Below the pieces are notes generated by a model. That model did not search any database. It was not told where the DNA came from and saw nothing but the letters and a program-made list of their open reading frames with translations. A stretch of DNA of 64,000 bases from Pseudomonas fluorescens. Lineage in GTDB: Bacteria; Pseudomonadota; Gammaproteobacteria; Pseudomonadales; Pseudomonadaceae. The translations under genes and the position numbers were made by a program. The stretch spans positions 124,001 to 188,000 of the forward strand of contig NZ_CABVHK010000014.1 in assembly GCF_902497785.1 (NCBI RefSeq). The letters run 5' to 3'. Shown piece by piece: positions 62,012 to 64,000 of the stretch. Every line of letters starts with the position of its first letter. Within the stretch, counting starts at the first letter, position 1.

Positions 62012-64000
62012 TCATTCGGCTGGTTGCAGACCGATCTCCTGCTGACGCTTGCCTCGATGGAACAAGCGATCAAGCGCCAGAAATACCACCGGCGTCGTCA
62101 ATAAAGTCAGGACCTGGCTGAGCATCAGTCCACCCACAATGACGACGCCGAGTGGCTCGCGCAATTCCGCGCCAGTACCGAAGGCGAGCATCAAAGGTAC
62201 GGCGCCAAACAGGGCCGCCAGGGTGGTCATCAAGATTGGCCGAAAGCGCGCCAGGCAGGCCCGATGGATCGCTTCCTGCGCCGACAGGTTATGTTCGCGT
62301 TGCGCCTGCAGGGCAAAATCGATCATCAGAATGCCGTTTTTCTTGACGATGCCGATCAGCAGAATCAGGCCGATCAATGCCATGATCGAAAAATCCAACT
62401 GCCACGCCCAGAGCAACAGCACCGCGCCGATACCGGCCGAAGGCAAGGTGGAAAGGATGGTCAGTGGATGCACCAGGCTCTCATAGAGCATGCCAAGAAT
62501 GATGTAGACGGCGATCAGCGCAGCAAGGATCAGAAACGGTTGGCTGGCCAGTGATGACTGGAATGCTTGAGCGGAGCCCTGAAAGGTGCCGCTCACCGAA
62601 GCTGGCATGCCGAGCTCGCGCTGCATGTTTTGTAGCACGGTCACTGCCTCACCCAACGCGACGCCCGGGGCCAGGTTGAACGACAGATTGGCCGCCGGCC
62701 GCATCCCGTTATGATTGATCACGACGGGGCCGCTGGTGGGCGGCTCAATCCGCGCAAACGCCAGCAAGGGAACCATCTGGCCGGTCAGCGGCGAGCGCAA
62801 ATGCAAGTAGCTCAGGCTCTCGGTGTTGCCCCGTTGTGCAGTGCTCAATTCCAGCACCACTTTGTATTGATTGACTTCGGTCTGGTACTCGGAGATTTGT
62901 CGCTGTCCGAATGCGTCATACAGCGCGTTGTCCAGGTCTCTTGCGGTGAAGCCATAACGTGCAGCTTCGTCACGATCCAGCGTGATCCGTGTGATATTGG
63001 CATCCAGTTGCAGGTCGTGGGACACGTCACGGAACAATTGACTGGTCCGCAGTCGATCCGCCAGCGCGGTGGCCCAGGTCGCCAGTTCGTCGCTGCTCTG
63101 CGCCAACAGTACGTACTGATATTGAGCCCTGGGCTGACCCGCGCTGAGGTTGATGTCCTGAACGGCGCGCAGCGATACCCGGATGCCCGTTACCGTCGCC
63201 AGTTGCGGGCGCAGCCGGTCGATGACTTGGCTGACGGTTTCGTCCCGCTCGCCTGGGTCGTTCAACACCAGCCACATCCGGCCATTACTGATCGAGTCGG
63301 TCGTGCTACCTCCGACGGCATGGTTGTACGTAATGATGGCCGGGTCTTTGCTGAATATCGCCTCCAGTTCTTTGTGCTTGGCGACCATTTCCTCATAAGA
63401 AATATCCGCAGACGCCTGGGTGAATCCCATGATGAAAGCTGTGTCCTGCAAGGGGAAAAACCCCTTGGGGATGATCGTGAAGCTGGCAACACTGAGCATC
63501 ACGCTGCCCAGAAAAATACCCAGCATGCAGCGCTGGTGCCCAAGCGCCCAGTTCAGCGCATGCTCATAACGGACGCTCAGCCAGAAGAAGAGGCCCTTGT
63601 CCGGGTGTGAATGAGGCTTGGGTGCTTGCATGAACAGAGCGGCCAGCGTCGGCGCCAGCGTCAGGCAGACCACCACCGAAATGACGAGGGCGGCTACCAG
63701 CGTCAAGGCGAACTCGCGAAACAAACGCCCAACCACACCGCCCATGAACAGCAAAGGAATCAGGGCGGCAATCAATGACACGCTGATGGACACGACCGTG
63801 AAGCCGATCTCGCTGACGCCCTTCAGCGCAGCCGTGCGTTTGTCTTCACCGAGCTCCAGATGACGATGGATGTTTTCGATCACCACGATGGCGTCGTCAA
63901 CGATGAAGCTGACGGCGATGACGATGGCCACCAGTGTCAGGTTGTTCAGGCTGAACCCCGCCAGGTACATCACCGCACAGGTCGATACGAGGGATACCCC
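62012..64000 (-). CDS. RND multidrug efflux permease, MdtB/MdtC/MuxB type (5' end beyond window)
   Basis: The frame runs off the right edge and remains open (GVSLVSTCAVMYLAGFSLNN at the edge). At least 662 C-terminal residues are visible. Hydrophobic segments and the RND motifs FIVDDAIVVIENIHRH, GPVVINHNG and VKKNGILMIDFAL are visible. The segment with GFSLNNLTLVAIVIAVSFIVDDA matches the MdtBC/MuxBC branch of the family. Such pumps form tripartite complexes with a membrane-fusion protein and outer-membrane channel. Those partners lie outside or elsewhere. The stop is 24 bases from the typA terminator. Confidence 0.9.
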   Translation of the reverse strand, partial: GVSLVSTCAVMYLAGFSLNNLTLVAIVIAVSFIVDDAIVVIENIHRHLELGEDKRTAALKGVSEIGFTVVSISVSLIAALIPLLFMGGVVGRLFREFALTLVAALVISVVVCLTLAPTLAALFMQAPKPHSHPDKGLFFWLSVRYEHALNWALGHQRCMLGIFLGSVMLSVASFTIIPKGFFPLQDTAFIMGFTQASADISYEEMVAKHKELEAIFSKDPAIITYNHAVGGSTTDSISNGRMWLVLNDPGERDETVSQVIDRLRPQLATVTGIRVSLRAVQDINLSAGQPRAQYQYVLLAQSSDELATWATALADRLRTSQLFRDVSHDLQLDANITRITLDRDEAARYGFTARDLDNALYDAFGQRQISEYQTEVNQYKVVLELSTAQRGNTESLSYLHLRSPLTGQMVPLLAFARIEPPTSGPVVINHNGMRPAANLSFNLAPGVALGEAVTVLQNMQRELGMPASVSGTFQGSAQAFQSSLASQPFLILAALIAVYIILGMLYESLVHPLTILSTLPSAGIGAVLLLWAWQLDFSIMALIGLILLIGIVKKNGILMIDFALQAQREHNLSAQEAIHRACLARFRPILMTTLAALFGAVPLMLAFGTGAELREPLGVVIVGGLMLSQVLTLLTTPVVFLALDRLFHRGKRQQEIGLQPAE

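Overview
The window is a chromosomal segment of a Pseudomonas, most likely of the P. fluorescens group. The gene order dctBD, rmlBACD, basic amino acid ABC transporter, yggX-mutY-asmA, hisBHAF, yibQ-ctpA-envC-gpmI, grxC-secB, trmL, ntrBC, glnA, thiI, typA is the order I know from other Pseudomonas chromosomes. Most genes have GC-rich third positions, and two families of inverted REP repeats typical of fluorescent pseudomonads lie between genes. No replication origin, rRNA, CRISPR array or intact prophage was seen.

Region 1 (1-9156): the C4-dicarboxylate two-component pair dctB-dctD (dctD runs off the left edge), the dTDP-rhamnose operon rmlB-rmlA-rmlC-rmlD with 4-base overlaps, and a large kinase-like/M23-like/aminotransferase fusion. 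Region 2 (9471-16427): agmatine catabolism (aguB, aguA), a small Pseudomonas-type protein, an OprD-family porin with an interrupted leader, a DinJ/YafQ-type toxin-antitoxin pair, and a tautomerase, DsbA-like and SDR cluster. Region 3 (16485-21267): a DUF6124 gene behind a long, strongly folded leader RNA, then a decayed island of about 3.5 kb at a tRNA-Thr gene. The island is bounded by a perfect 93-base repeat and carries a PIN-like nuclease, an integrase remnant and an AAA ATPase.

Region 4 (21823-32574): a methyltransferase gene overlapping the end of a polar amino acid ABC transporter operon, gabP behind a sigma-54 promoter, a vapBC cassette between two copies of the gabP terminator, two tandem paralogous small proteins, an alpha/beta hydrolase, a YhcG-type nuclease and a small exported protein. 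Region 5 (32641-51020) is mainly core genome: tRNA-Phe, yggX, mutY, asmA, a PanZ-like protein, an OFA transporter, hisBHAF, envelope and cell-division genes, gpmI, and rhodanese-grxC-secB. A Vps62-like gene interrupts it.

Region 6 (51179-61928) is a nitrogen-control locus. ntrB-ntrC and glnA each have a recognisable sigma-54 promoter, and a third, almost perfect one drives a repeat-containing small RNA downstream of ntrC that matches the position and layout of NrsZ. trmL, thiI and typA share the region. An RND efflux pump gene runs off the right edge.

The observations most worth following are the tRNA-Thr island, the DUF6124 leader RNA with competing pairings, the vapBC cassette between duplicated terminators, the repeat architecture of the NrsZ-like RNA, the trimodular fusion enzyme, and an SDR lacking its catalytic tyrosine.
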